This document shows, piece after piece, positions 20,163 to 28,629 of a DNA stretch of 64,000 bases. A program made the position numbers and the translations under genes. The notes below the pieces were generated by a model that made no database searches, was not told where the DNA came from, and worked only from the letters and a program-made list of their open reading frames with translations. Origin of the DNA: Lachnospiraceae bacterium (GTDB lineage Bacteria > Bacillota > Clostridia > Lachnospirales > Lachnospiraceae); NCBI GenBank assembly GCA_017622875.1, contig JAGAQG010000012.1, positions 1 to 64,000 on the forward strand, given 5' to 3'. Numbering within the stretch: position 1 is the stretch's first letter; every line of letters starts with the position of its first letter.

Positions 20163-22496
20163 ATGAAAAACAAAACAGTAAGATCAGTGTTGCTTGGTCT
20201 TGGCATTTTTGCCCTGATCCTTTTCGGAATTGCAGCAGCCTTTATTACGATTCAGATGATCAAAGCTCCGAATTTATCCGAAGTAGATGCATCGCCGGAA
20301 GGTTATCTTAGCACAATTTTGGATAAAGAGGAAAACACAGTTAATACCCTTTATGTTACAGAATCGAATCGTATTTATGTGGGATTAGAAGCAATTCCGC
20401 AGGACTTGCAGAATGCATTTATTGCCATTGAGGATTCTAGATTTTACAGTCATCATGGCATAGACTTTAAAGGAATCGTCCGAGCTTTTGGACATGGAAT
20501 CACTACGGGCAATTTTAATCAGGGTGCCAGCACGATTACGCAGCAGTTATTGAAGAACAATGTATTCACAGACTGGATGAGTGAGGAAACATTTTATGAC
20601 AGCCTTTGCAGAAAGATACAGGAGCAGTTTCTGGCAATCCGTCTGGAAGGAAAGTATTCCAAGGAATGGATTTTGGAAAATTATTTAAATACCATTAATC
20701 TAGGAGAAGGTACCAGAGGAGTTCAGGTGGCAGCACAGTATTACTTTGGCAAAGATGTATCTGAGTTGTCTTTGGCAGAGTGTGCATTGATTGCAGGGAT
20801 TACGAAGAATCCGACGACCTATAATCCTCTTCGAAATCCTGAAAAAAGTCTGGACAGGCAGACCCTTGTATTAGATGCCATGCTGGAGCAGGGATATATT
20901 ACACAGGAGGTGTATGATCAGGCAATTTTAGAAGATGTCATTGGAGCATTAAATCAGAATTCGGAAAATAGAGGCGTGAAGGTATTTTCTTGGTTCGAAG
21001 ATGCACTTCTTCAGCAGATTGTAAAGGATTTGACAGCAACCTATCGTTATAACGAGGAAGAGGCATGGAATCTGATCTACAGCGGAGGTCTGACAATTTA
21101 TTCCACTTTGGATTCAGAATTGCAGGAAATTTGCGAGACGCAGGCGACAAATTCTGCATGGTATACAGATAACGAAGAAATTTCTATCGTGATGACAGAT
21201 GTTTCCACGGGAGCAGTGCGTGCAATCGTGGGCAGCAGCAAGGAAAAGACAGAGAGTCTGGTCTATAACCGTGCCACAGATGCAATCCGCCAGCCAGGTT
21301 CTACGATCAAAGTGATCGGGGAATATGCGGCAGTGATTGATTCCGGAAAGGCAACTTTGGGAACAGTCATTGATGACGCCCCTTATGCTTATTCTGATGG
21401 AACAGCGATTAAAAATTCCTATAGCACCTATAAGGGAATGACAACGGTTCGCGAGGCAATCGCTTCCTCAAGTAATGTTGCAGCATTAAAGACCTTCCAG
21501 ATGGCGGGAACGAATCTGGTTTATGATTATTTGCAGAAATTTGGAATTACAACGCTGACAGAAGAGGATCAATATGAGTCTCTTTCTATTGGCGGAACCC
21601 ATAATGGTGTGACAAATCTGGAAATGACAGCAGCTTATAATGCCATTGCCAATTCTGGACAATATATTGAGCCATATTTTTATACAAAGGTTGTTGACCG
21701 AAGCGGAAATACACTTTTAAGCAAGGGACAGGATTTTACACAGATTATCAGTGCAGAATCCGCAGAACTGCTTACCAGTGCAATGGAGAGTGTTATCACA
21801 GAGGGAACTGGTACAAGTGCGGCTGTGAAAGGGCTCACACTTGCTGGAAAAAGCGGAACGACCAATGACAAGAAAGACCTTTGGTTCATTGGATTTTCTT
21901 CAAACTATACCTGTGGTATCTGGGGTGGATATGATGACAACTCTGCCCAGTCAGATGGTACTTATGTGAAGAAAATCTGGCAGAAAGTTATGCAGGAAGC
22001 ACATCAGGGAGAGGAAACAACGTCTTTGACCGATTTGACAGTGCTTACCAGTGCAACCATCTGTACAAAATGCGGAAATCTGGCCGTGGAAGGTCTGTGT
22101 GAAGATACTTTGCAGGGAAATATGACAAGGGTGGAATATTTCGCAAAAGGAACGGAGCCGACAGCCGAATGTAATTGTCATGTACTGGTAACTGTCTGTG
22201 AAGAATACGGCAAACAGGCAAATCAATACTGTCCAGGCAGTAAAACAGAAGACAGAGTTTATCTGAAAACAGGCACAGAAGGAACTGCAGATGCAGAGTA
22301 TGTTTTAACAGAAGAACTGGAAAAAACTTGCACAGAACATAAATCTTTCTGGAATTATTGGACTGACGATGAATCAGAACATGATTCTGAAACTGAGGAG
22401 AAACCTGGATACAACTATGAAGATGAACATAGAAATCCTCAGAGAGAAGAAAATAATGGATGGTTCGGAGATTTCTTCAACAGATTTTTTAGGTAA
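20163..22496 (+). CDS. Class A penicillin-binding protein (PBP1A-like)
   Basis: This 777-residue bifunctional cell-wall enzyme polymerises and cross-links peptidoglycan. After one membrane anchor (about residues 8 to 33) come a GT51 glycosyltransferase domain, with Glu90 in AIEDSRFYSHHG and GASTITQQLLKN, and a transpeptidase domain with Ser380 in RQPGSTIK, a SSSN motif and AGKSGTT. A C-terminal tail has several Cys pairs (CTKCG, CNC) and an acidic end, as in clostridial PBP1 proteins. A frame open from 20064 would run through the riboswitch terminator; ATG 20163, with GTGAGGA nine bases before, is the real start. It is the only gene between the Mn riboswitch and the next promoter. Confidence 0.93.
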   Translation: MKNKTVRSVLLGLGIFALILFGIAAAFITIQMIKAPNLSEVDASPEGYLSTILDKEENTVNTLYVTESNRIYVGLEAIPQDLQNAFIAIEDSRFYSHHGIDFKGIVRAFGHGITTGNFNQGASTITQQLLKNNVFTDWMSEETFYDSLCRKIQEQFLAIRLEGKYSKEWILENYLNTINLGEGTRGVQVAAQYYFGKDVSELSLAECALIAGITKNPTTYNPLRNPEKSLDRQTLVLDAMLEQGYITQEVYDQAILEDVIGALNQNSENRGVKVFSWFEDALLQQIVKDLTATYRYNEEEAWNLIYSGGLTIYSTLDSELQEICETQATNSAWYTDNEEISIVMTDVSTGAVRAIVGSSKEKTESLVYNRATDAIRQPGSTIKVIGEYAAVIDSGKATLGTVIDDAPYAYSDGTAIKNSYSTYKGMTTVREAIASSSNVAALKTFQMAGTNLVYDYLQKFGITTLTEEDQYESLSIGGTHNGVTNLEMTAAYNAIANSGQYIEPYFYTKVVDRSGNTLLSKGQDFTQIISAESAELLTSAMESVITEGTGTSAAVKGLTLAGKSGTTNDKKDLWFIGFSSNYTCGIWGGYDDNSAQSDGTYVKKIWQKVMQEAHQGEETTSLTDLTVLTSATICTKCGNLAVEGLCEDTLQGNMTRVEYFAKGTEPTAECNCHVLVTVCEEYGKQANQYCPGSKTEDRVYLKTGTEGTADAEYVLTEELEKTCTEHKSFWNYWTDDESEHDSETEEKPGYNYEDEHRNPQREENNGWFGDFFNRFFR

Positions 22497-22521
22497 ATTT
22501 CCAAGTTGAAACAATTACTAT

Positions 22522-22550
22522 TTGCTTTTCAATCTTATTGCGAATATGAT
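22522..22550 (+). promoter_or_regulatory. Promoter of yvcK
   Basis: TTGCTT (22522-22527) and TATGAT (22545-22550) with a 17-base spacer lie about 48 bases before the chosen yvcK start. Confidence 0.5.
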
Positions 22551-22597
22551 AAATAAAGAAGAAACTTATCAGTGATTATATGAGGAAAGATGAAAAT

Positions 22598-23551
22598 ATG
22601 AAAAGAAAAGTTGTTGTATTAGGTGGAGGAACAGGTTCCTCTACATTGGTTCGAGGTTTAAAAGAATTTCCGGTTGACTTAACTGCTATCGTATCCGTGT
22701 GTGACGATGGCAGCAGCACCGGTGTTTTAAGGGAAGAATTTGGAATTCCGGCAGTGGGAGATATCCGAAGAGTTTTAGTTGCATTGTCAGAGACAGAGCC
22801 TCTGGTAATGGAACTGTTTAACTATCGCTTCCACACAAAAAGTGATCTGGATGGGCATACAGTAGGAAACCTTTTGCTGACCGCATCCTCTGAAATTACA
22901 GGAAATCTGTCTGACGGAATTGAAGCACTCAGTAAGGTATTCAACCTGAAAGGAAAAGTCGTTCCTTTGACAGAGGATAATGTTGTTTTAATGGGTGAAA
23001 TGGAAGATGGAAGCATTGTAGAAGGAGAACATCATATCACAGCAAATAAAAAGCAGATCAAACGTGTTTTCTACAAAGAAGAGCCGATTCCAACTATAGA
23101 AGCAGTAAACGCGATAGAAGAAGCAGAGCTGATTGTTCTCAGCATGGGAAGTCTTTTTACAAGTATCATTCCAAATCTGATCTGCGATGAGATACGAAAT
23201 GCCATCGACAGAAGCCACGGAAAGATTATGTATGTCTGCAATATGGTTACTCAGCCGGGAGAAACAGAAAAGTTCAAAGTATCAGATCATGTCAATCTGT
23301 TGAATCAATATCTTGGAAAGCATAAGATTGATGTAGTTATTGCCAATAATGGAAAGATTGACGATACTATGGCCAAAAGATATGAGTCTCTGGAGCAGAA
23401 AGATCCGGTTGAACTTGATCAGACTGAAACAGAGAGATTAGTAGACAGGGTTATCTGTGGAGATTATGTAACTGTAAAAAACAATCTGTTAAGACACAAT
23501 GTGATGAAGCTGGGCCTGGATATTTTTGGATATCTACTGGAACAGAAATAA
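22598..23551 (+). CDS. yvcK: YvcK/GlmR-family protein (CofD-like fold)
   Basis: This 317-residue cytoplasmic protein belongs to the UPF0052/CofD-like family. YvcK (GlmR) in Bacillus binds UDP-GlcNAc and tunes carbon flow into cell-wall precursors. The N-terminal GGGTGSSTLVRGLKEFPVDLT and SVCDDGSSTGVLREEFG motifs are intact. An ATG at 22580 lacks a ribosome site; AGGAAAG eight bases before ATG 22598 favours the later start. It commonly lies beside whiA and rapZ, but here it sits alone between a PBP gene and an MFS gene. Being next to PBP1A, it fits a cell-wall theme. Confidence 0.9.
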   Translation: MKRKVVVLGGGTGSSTLVRGLKEFPVDLTAIVSVCDDGSSTGVLREEFGIPAVGDIRRVLVALSETEPLVMELFNYRFHTKSDLDGHTVGNLLLTASSEITGNLSDGIEALSKVFNLKGKVVPLTEDNVVLMGEMEDGSIVEGEHHITANKKQIKRVFYKEEPIPTIEAVNAIEEAELIVLSMGSLFTSIIPNLICDEIRNAIDRSHGKIMYVCNMVTQPGETEKFKVSDHVNLLNQYLGKHKIDVVIANNGKIDDTMAKRYESLEQKDPVELDQTETERLVDRVICGDYVTVKNNLLRHNVMKLGLDIFGYLLEQK

Positions 23552-23569
23552 AAACGATAAGAGGGAGTT

Positions 23570-24778
23570 ATGAAAAAACAAAATTCACTGAGCAATTTAA
23601 ATAATATTTTTAAAGAAGATTCGAAATTTAAAGTTTTTCTTTTGTCAATCCTGATTACAGGACTTGCCTACGGGCTGTATAAGGGGATGCTTGACAATTT
23701 CCTGGCAGAAGTTGTAGGCATGGGAGAAATGGACAGAGGAATCACAGAATTTTTCCGTGAATTGCCAGGGATTTTGATCGTTTTCATTCTTGCTGCATTC
23801 TATATGTTATCTGCAGAAACTTTATATAAAGCAGGTGCAATTATTATGCTGATGGGTATGGGAATGAACGCATTGCTCCCGCCGACAAAAGTATTGGCCA
23901 CACTTGCAATCTGTACGTATTCCTTAGGAGAGCATATTCAGTTGGGAATGAAGAACAGTATTTCACTGAATTATGCAAAGCCGGGGCATGGAGGAGCTGC
24001 GTTGGGTGCGCAGAACTCTTCCTATCAGATAGGAACACTGGCGGGTTACCTTGTCATTGTTTTTGTCTTTTCAATGTTTACAAAAGAGCAGCCATATACT
24101 TTGTTCTTCAGCATTGCAGCAATTCTTTTGGCAGTTGCGGCAGTATTTTCCTTTAAGGTGACTGGGAAAAGCGAAACGGATGAGAATAAGAGACGTTTCT
24201 ATTTCCATAAAAAGTATTACAAATATTATATGCTGGAAATGTTTTATGGTGCGCGTAAACAGGTGTTTTTTACCTTTGGTCCTTATGTGTTGATTCTATT
24301 TTATGGGGCCAATGCAGCAACGATCAGCTTATTGTTTGCAATTTCAGCCATTGTCTGCTTTTTTGCATCGCCGATTGTTGGAAGAATTATTGACAAAGTT
24401 GGATATAAGATCGTTATGGTCATGGATACGATCATTCTTGTGGTTGTGTGCTTTTTCTATGGATTTGCACATCACATTTTCCCAAAGGATGTGGCTTTTA
24501 TTATATGTTGTATAAACTATATTTTAGACTCTATGATTTCTCTTGCATCTATGGCATCAAACCTTTATGTGCAGGATTTATCCGATAATCAGGATGAAGT
24601 AAAAGCAACGATTTCCACAGGAGTATCCATCAATCATGTCATTACAATTTTCATTGCATTGTTTGGAGGATGGATCTGGCAGACCCTTGGCATCGAATTA
24701 CTGTTCATTGTGTCGGCAATTTTAGGCTTGTGTAACAGTGCCTATGCGGCGACGATTAAAGTGGAAAAGGAATCTTAA
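23570..24778 (+). CDS. Major facilitator superfamily transporter
   Basis: This membrane protein of 402 residues has about 12 hydrophobic segments in two halves, with a central cytosolic loop rich in Lys/Arg (around residues 200 to 220). The opening half contains GLAYGLYKGMLDNFLAEVVGM. It starts 18 bases after yvcK with a GAGGGAG ribosome site, so it is probably co-transcribed. I do not recognise the subfamily well enough to name a substrate. Confidence 0.82.
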   Translation: MKKQNSLSNLNNIFKEDSKFKVFLLSILITGLAYGLYKGMLDNFLAEVVGMGEMDRGITEFFRELPGILIVFILAAFYMLSAETLYKAGAIIMLMGMGMNALLPPTKVLATLAICTYSLGEHIQLGMKNSISLNYAKPGHGGAALGAQNSSYQIGTLAGYLVIVFVFSMFTKEQPYTLFFSIAAILLAVAAVFSFKVTGKSETDENKRRFYFHKKYYKYYMLEMFYGARKQVFFTFGPYVLILFYGANAATISLLFAISAIVCFFASPIVGRIIDKVGYKIVMVMDTIILVVVCFFYGFAHHIFPKDVAFIICCINYILDSMISLASMASNLYVQDLSDNQDEVKATISTGVSINHVITIFIALFGGWIWQTLGIELLFIVSAILGLCNSAYAATIKVEKES

Positions 24779-24865
24779 TATTTCACGAAAAACACATGAG
24801 TCCATCACAAAAAATACACAAATTGGGAGTATAACAGGTGTATTGGAAGTGAAAGGAGTCAGAAT

Positions 24866-25540
24866 ATGAAAAGAAAATGGATTGCATTATCTTGCACAAT
24901 TGCCTTACTTGCACTCAACATCATTGGATGTGGAAGTGCGGAAGAGCAGAAAACAGAAGAAACGGCCACAGCTGTGGAAAATAATATTTCAGATAAAAAG
25001 GAAGAAGGCAAACCAGGAGAACGAAAAGATTTTTCTGAAGATATGAAGAATATGCAGATGGGGCAGATTCTGGAAATTAGTGGAAACGAAATTACCGTAG
25101 CCCTTGCAGCGCAGATGGAAATGCCAGAAGATGGCGAGAAGCCAGATGGTGAAGGGATGCCTGAAATGAGCGAGAAGCCGGAAGGTGAAGAGATGCCGGA
25201 GATGGGCGAGAAGCCAGAAGGCGAAGAGATGCCAGAGATGGGCGAAAAACCAGAAGGCGAAGCACCAGCAGATGGTGGAAGACCAGACGGTAATGGAAAA
25301 CGTGAAGGCGGAAATATGCCAGGCGGTCAGTTCACAGCAGGCGATGAAACATTGGTAATTACTCTGAGTGATGAAGTAGAAATTACTTCTATGAACGGTG
25401 AAACCTACAGTGTGGAAGATCTGGCGGTTGATATGGTAATCAGTTTTACAACAGACGATAATGATCGGGTGACTGCAATTCAGGTGATGAATACAGCAGA
25501 ACAGCCAGAAGAAGTATCTGGCGAAGATGTCACAGAGTAA
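24866..25540 (+). CDS. Repeat-bearing acidic lipoprotein
   Basis: This 224-residue predicted lipoprotein has a lipobox ending at Cys22 (LNIIGC). The middle (about residues 85 to 135) is a low-complexity repeat of EMPEMGEKPEGE-type units, very rich in Met, Pro, Glu and Gly. The C-terminal 65 residues look like a small beta-rich domain (LVITLSDEVEITS and DMVISFTTDD). Similar Met/Pro/Gly repeats appear at the end of the export adaptor at the right edge of the window. I do not know a function; a surface or metal-binding role would be a guess. AAAGGAG lies ten bases before the ATG, and a bidirectional terminator follows the gene. Confidence 0.7.
   Translation: MKRKWIALSCTIALLALNIIGCGSAEEQKTEETATAVENNISDKKEEGKPGERKDFSEDMKNMQMGQILEISGNEITVALAAQMEMPEDGEKPDGEGMPEMSEKPEGEEMPEMGEKPEGEEMPEMGEKPEGEAPADGGRPDGNGKREGGNMPGGQFTAGDETLVITLSDEVEITSMNGETYSVEDLAVDMVISFTTDDNDRVTAIQVMNTAEQPEEVSGEDVTE
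25129..25265 (+). repeat. In-frame 36-bp tandem repeats
   Basis: About four copies of a 36-bp unit encode variants of GEKPEGEEMPEM. The copies differ by a few bases, mostly silent, so the array is under protein-level constraint. Copy number may vary between strains. Confidence 0.75.
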
Positions 25541-25564
25541 AGCATATTTAAGAAAAAAAGTATT

Positions 25565-25596
25565 AAAAAAGTTCGGTTCATAAACCGAACTTTTTT
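25565..25596. terminator. Bidirectional terminator
   Basis: AAAAAAGTTCGGTT (25565-25578) and AACCGAACTTTTTT (25583-25596) are perfect complements with a four-base loop. It serves both the lipoprotein gene (plus) and the VIT1-type gene (minus), which converge here. Confidence 0.92.
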
Positions 25597-25607
25597 AATA
25601 TCGTTAT

Positions 25608-26489
25608 TTAGATATCTACACCTAAGAATTTCTTTGCAAGTATACCCACAACGAAAGAAACTACTGCCACACTGATGCTGATGGTAGCCATTTCAAGGAA
25701 TCTTGATTTAAATGGCTGATCCTGCGCAACAGAAGTATAATAAGTAAATCCTGCGATGATTAGCACCACAACGATTAACATACAGATAAGTGCTAAAATG
25801 TACTGTTCACTACCGAAAATCAGGTACGGTGCAATCAGCAGCACAACTGTGATCAGGTAGGCGATTCCTGTATAAGTACAGGATTTTAAAGCATCGTCAC
25901 GTCCTTCGCTTCTGGCTGCCAAAAATTCACTGGAAGCCATGGAGAAGGTTGCGGAAATACCGATGATCAGACCGGAGAGTGCGATGAGCCTTGTATTCTG
26001 CATTGCAAAAGTAAAGCCGGCCAAAGAACCGGTAAGTTCTACCAGCGCATCATTCAGACCAAGGACCATACTTCCTACATACTGAAGTCGTTCTTCATCT
26101 AACATTTCGAGAAGTGCATCTTCGTGTTCTTCTTCCTGTTTGCGGATTGCAATACTTTCAGGAACATCAGTTGCCAACTGTTCATATTCTTCCTGGGCAT
26201 TTTCTTCTCCGTTTTCCATTAATTTTACTGCAAAAGTAAAACCTAAGATTCTAGCCAGAAGCTTGTACTTGAAAACTTTCAATTTTTCCGGTTTCATCTC
26301 AATACCGGTATATTTTTTCCAGATCTCATAATGTGCATGCTCTTCCTTTGCCAGACGAATCAGAGTTTTTTTGTTTTCGTCACCTTTGGCAAACTGGGCA
26401 ATCGCCTCGTAAATAACACTTTCTGTCAGCTCATTCTGCTGCATTTTTCTGATGATTTCTAATGAAGCTTTAGATACATTTTTGTTCAT
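25608..26489 (-). CDS. Ferritin-like/VIT1-family metal transporter
   Basis: This 293-residue protein joins an N-terminal rubrerythrin/ferritin-like domain (about residues 1 to 135, with EEHAH and EEEHEDALLEML metal-ligand motifs) to a CCC1/VIT1 membrane domain (about five hydrophobic segments, with GLNDALVELTGSLAGFTFA near 147 to 165). Known relatives move Fe2+ or Mn2+ out of the cytosol; the helical domain is thought to collect the metal. GAGGGAT lies before the ATG on the minus strand, and a good promoter lies farther upstream. Its location in the same region as a Mn riboswitch and feoAB is suggestive but not evidence of joint control. Confidence 0.9.
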   Translation of the reverse strand: MNKNVSKASLEIIRKMQQNELTESVIYEAIAQFAKGDENKKTLIRLAKEEHAHYEIWKKYTGIEMKPEKLKVFKYKLLARILGFTFAVKLMENGEENAQEEYEQLATDVPESIAIRKQEEEHEDALLEMLDEERLQYVGSMVLGLNDALVELTGSLAGFTFAMQNTRLIALSGLIIGISATFSMASSEFLAARSEGRDDALKSCTYTGIAYLITVVLLIAPYLIFGSEQYILALICMLIVVVLIIAGFTYYTSVAQDQPFKSRFLEMATISISVAVVSFVVGILAKKFLGVDI

Positions 26490-26536
26490 AAAAAATCCCT
26501 CCTCTTTTGTAAATTCCTATGGGAAATATTGTAAAT

Positions 26537-26565
26537 ATTATAGCTCATTTGCTGTCACGAAACAA
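26537..26565 (-). promoter_or_regulatory. Promoter of the VIT1-type gene
   Basis: On the minus strand, TTGTTT (26565-26560) and TATAAT (26542-26537) have a 17-base spacer, about 48 bases before the ATG. No metalloregulator box was recognised. Confidence 0.65.
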
Positions 26566-26650
26566 TACAAAAACATAAAGAGCTTCTTCTATACAAAAAG
26601 GTAAATTTGTGATACAAAAGGAATAGAGTTCTTACAGATAAGGTGATGAC

Positions 26651-27451
26651 ATGAATAGAGAAAAACTGATACAGGTATTTGAACAATATGTATCCGATTA
26701 TGATTTGAATGATCCCAATATTTATTTAAAATATGTCCATACAGGGAAAGTGGCAGAAAACAGTGAATGTATTGCAAGATCCCTGGGGCTTTCTGAGACT
26801 GATATTGATCTTGCATGGGAAATTGGTATGCTTCACGATATTGGAAGATTTGAGCAGCTGCGCAGGTTTGATACATTTCTGGACAGCATTTCCATCAATC
26901 ACGCGGAATTTGGCGCAGATCTTCTGTTTCAGGAGGGCCTGATAGAGCAGTTTGATGAGGAAACAAAAAATCGTGATCTGATCGAGAAAGCAATTCGATG
27001 TCATAATCTGTATCGACTTCCGGAGGGGCTGACAGAAAGAGAAGTTTTATTCTGTCAGGTTATCAGAGATGCAGATAAGGTGGATATTTACAGGGCAAAT
27101 TATGATACTGGTCTGGATGTGGTTTACCATGTAACAAAGGACGAGCTTCGAAACAGTCTGATTACGCCGGAGGTCTATGAGGTATTCTGTGAAGAGCGTG
27201 CAATTCCGCGAACAATCACAAAAACGGTTGCAGACCATCTGGTAGGGCACATTGCGCTGAGTTTTGAACTGGTCTATCAAAAGAGCAGAGAGCTTGCGGC
27301 GGAACAGGGATATGTATGGAAACTTTTGGACACAACTTTTGATAATCCTCGGACAGTTGACACAATGAGAAAAATTTGTGATAAAATAAAAAACTGGTAT
27401 CAGGAGAATGTACCGCAGGAGGTGACTGATTGTGAAAAGCACATTGATTAA
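26651..27451 (+). CDS. HD-domain phosphohydrolase
   Basis: This 266-residue cytosolic protein contains an HD domain: His31 in HTGKVAENSECIA, HDIG near residue 68, and conserved His/Asp later (RCHNLYRLPEG and RDADKVDIYRAN). These residues usually bind two metals and cleave phosphate esters, often nucleotides. The substrate is not evident. AAGGTGATGAC before the ATG provides the ribosome site. It overlaps the next small gene by 20 bases, so the two are probably translated together. Confidence 0.85.
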   Translation: MNREKLIQVFEQYVSDYDLNDPNIYLKYVHTGKVAENSECIARSLGLSETDIDLAWEIGMLHDIGRFEQLRRFDTFLDSISINHAEFGADLLFQEGLIEQFDEETKNRDLIEKAIRCHNLYRLPEGLTEREVLFCQVIRDADKVDIYRANYDTGLDVVYHVTKDELRNSLITPEVYEVFCEERAIPRTITKTVADHLVGHIALSFELVYQKSRELAAEQGYVWKLLDTTFDNPRTVDTMRKICDKIKNWYQENVPQEVTDCEKHID

Positions 27452-27623
27452 AGATACGACAAAATCGGAACGAATTGCGTTGATCAGGGAATGGATTCCG
27501 GTAGATGATGGATTAGAAGACTGCGAAATCGATCTTTGGGAAATGTATCGCGATTATATTGAGGGAAAAAAAGAGATTGCAGAAATCAATGCGGAATTTC
27601 AGACGGATTATTTTGCGGAATAA
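27432..27623 (+). CDS. Small acidic protein, unknown function
   Basis: This 63-residue protein starts at GTG 27432 with a strong CAGGAGGTGAC site just upstream, inside the end of the HD gene. It is acidic (many Asp and Glu) with a short basic N-terminus, and looks helical and soluble. I do not recognise a family. Strict overlap with the HD gene suggests a linked function. Confidence 0.6.
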   Translation: MKSTLIKDTTKSERIALIREWIPVDDGLEDCEIDLWEMYRDYIEGKKEIAEINAEFQTDYFAE

Positions 27624-27643
27624 CGAAAGAAAAGGGAAAAGAT

Positions 27644-28552
27644 ATGCAGGAAATTTTAGGACGCGCAGGGTGTTTTGTGGCCATTATCATTATGGGCTAC
27701 ATACTGCGCAAGAAAAACTTTTTTAAAGAAGGCGATTTTACAGTATTGTCGAAAATTGTCTTAAAAATCACATTGCCGGCGGCTATTGTATCAAGCTTTG
27801 CCAGTAAGGATATTGATCTGTCATTAATGACGCTGGCGCTGATCAGTTTTGGTGCAGGTGCGTTGTATATGGTGATTATGTATATCATCAATATAAAAAG
27901 AGGGAAAGATGCGCAATCTTTCGAAAGTTTAAATACAACAGGATATAATATTGGAAACTTTACACTGCCTTTTGTACAGAGCTTTGTAGGACCGATTGGC
28001 GTGATTACAACCAGCCTGTTTGATGTTGGGAATGCATTCATTTGTCTGGGTGGTGCAGTCAGCATCGCAAGAGTCATCAAAGAAGGCGGAAAAGTTTCTA
28101 TTAAGAAAATTTTAAAATCGTTGTCCAAATCAGTTGCTTTCGACAGCTATATTGTAATGGTTACATTGACGTTGCTTCATATAAAACTTCCAAGTGTTGT
28201 AGTTTCTTTTGCGGATATCATTGCAAACGGAAATGCATTTATGGCAATGTTGATGATTGGTGTCGGATTCAAATTAAGCGGGGATAAATCTCAGATCGGT
28301 GCAATTGTGAGAGTTCTTGGGGTACGTTATGGAATTGCGATATTAGTTGCATTGGGATGTTACTTCCTGACTCCGTTTTCTTTAGAAGTGCGTCAGACTT
28401 TGGTGATTCTTGCGTTTAGTCCGATTGCATCAGCAGCACCGGCATTTACAGGAGAAATGAAGGGAGATGTTGGTTTATCAAGTGCAATTAATTCTATTTC
28501 TATTATATGTAGTATCATTATCATCGTAACACTTTTAGTAATCATGTTATAA
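27644..28552 (+). CDS. AEC-family transporter (auxin efflux carrier type)
   Basis: This 302-residue membrane protein has about ten hydrophobic segments in two repeats, typical of the AEC/BART family. The N-terminal part (GYILRKKNFFKEGDFTVLSKIVLKITLPAAIVSSF) and the later ASAAPAFTGEMKGD fit it. Bacterial relatives include malate and other organic acid carriers; the substrate here is open. It follows the small gene by 20 bases with AAAGGGA before the ATG. Transcription from upstream probably ends at the hairpin after it. Confidence 0.88.
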   Translation: MQEILGRAGCFVAIIIMGYILRKKNFFKEGDFTVLSKIVLKITLPAAIVSSFASKDIDLSLMTLALISFGAGALYMVIMYIINIKRGKDAQSFESLNTTGYNIGNFTLPFVQSFVGPIGVITTSLFDVGNAFICLGGAVSIARVIKEGGKVSIKKILKSLSKSVAFDSYIVMVTLTLLHIKLPSVVVSFADIIANGNAFMAMLMIGVGFKLSGDKSQIGAIVRVLGVRYGIAILVALGCYFLTPFSLEVRQTLVILAFSPIASAAPAFTGEMKGDVGLSSAINSISIICSIIIIVTLLVIML

Positions 28553-28564
28553 ATCATAAATCTA

Positions 28565-28627
28565 TTGAGTCAAAGTCTCCTTTGTGGTAAACTGTCAGAA
28601 GTTATTGACACACAAAGGAGATTTTTT
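28565..28627 (+). promoter_or_regulatory. Promoter embedded in a terminator hairpin
   Basis: A perfect 11-bp stem, TCTCCTTTGTG (28576-28586) and CACAAAGGAGA (28611-28621), with an inner TGTCA/TGACA pairing and a TTTTTT tail, forms a strong terminator for read-through from the AEC gene. The right arm contains the AAAGGAG ribosome site of the next gene. TTGAGT (28565-28570) and TAAACT (28588-28593), 17 bases apart, form a promoter whose transcript would start near 28600, past the left arm. Transcripts from it would leave the ribosome site free. Confidence 0.65.
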
Positions 28628-28629
28628 AT

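Noticed and set aside
25129..25265. Short tandem repeats as a CRISPR array
   Set aside because: Repeats are contiguous, in frame, and have no spacers.
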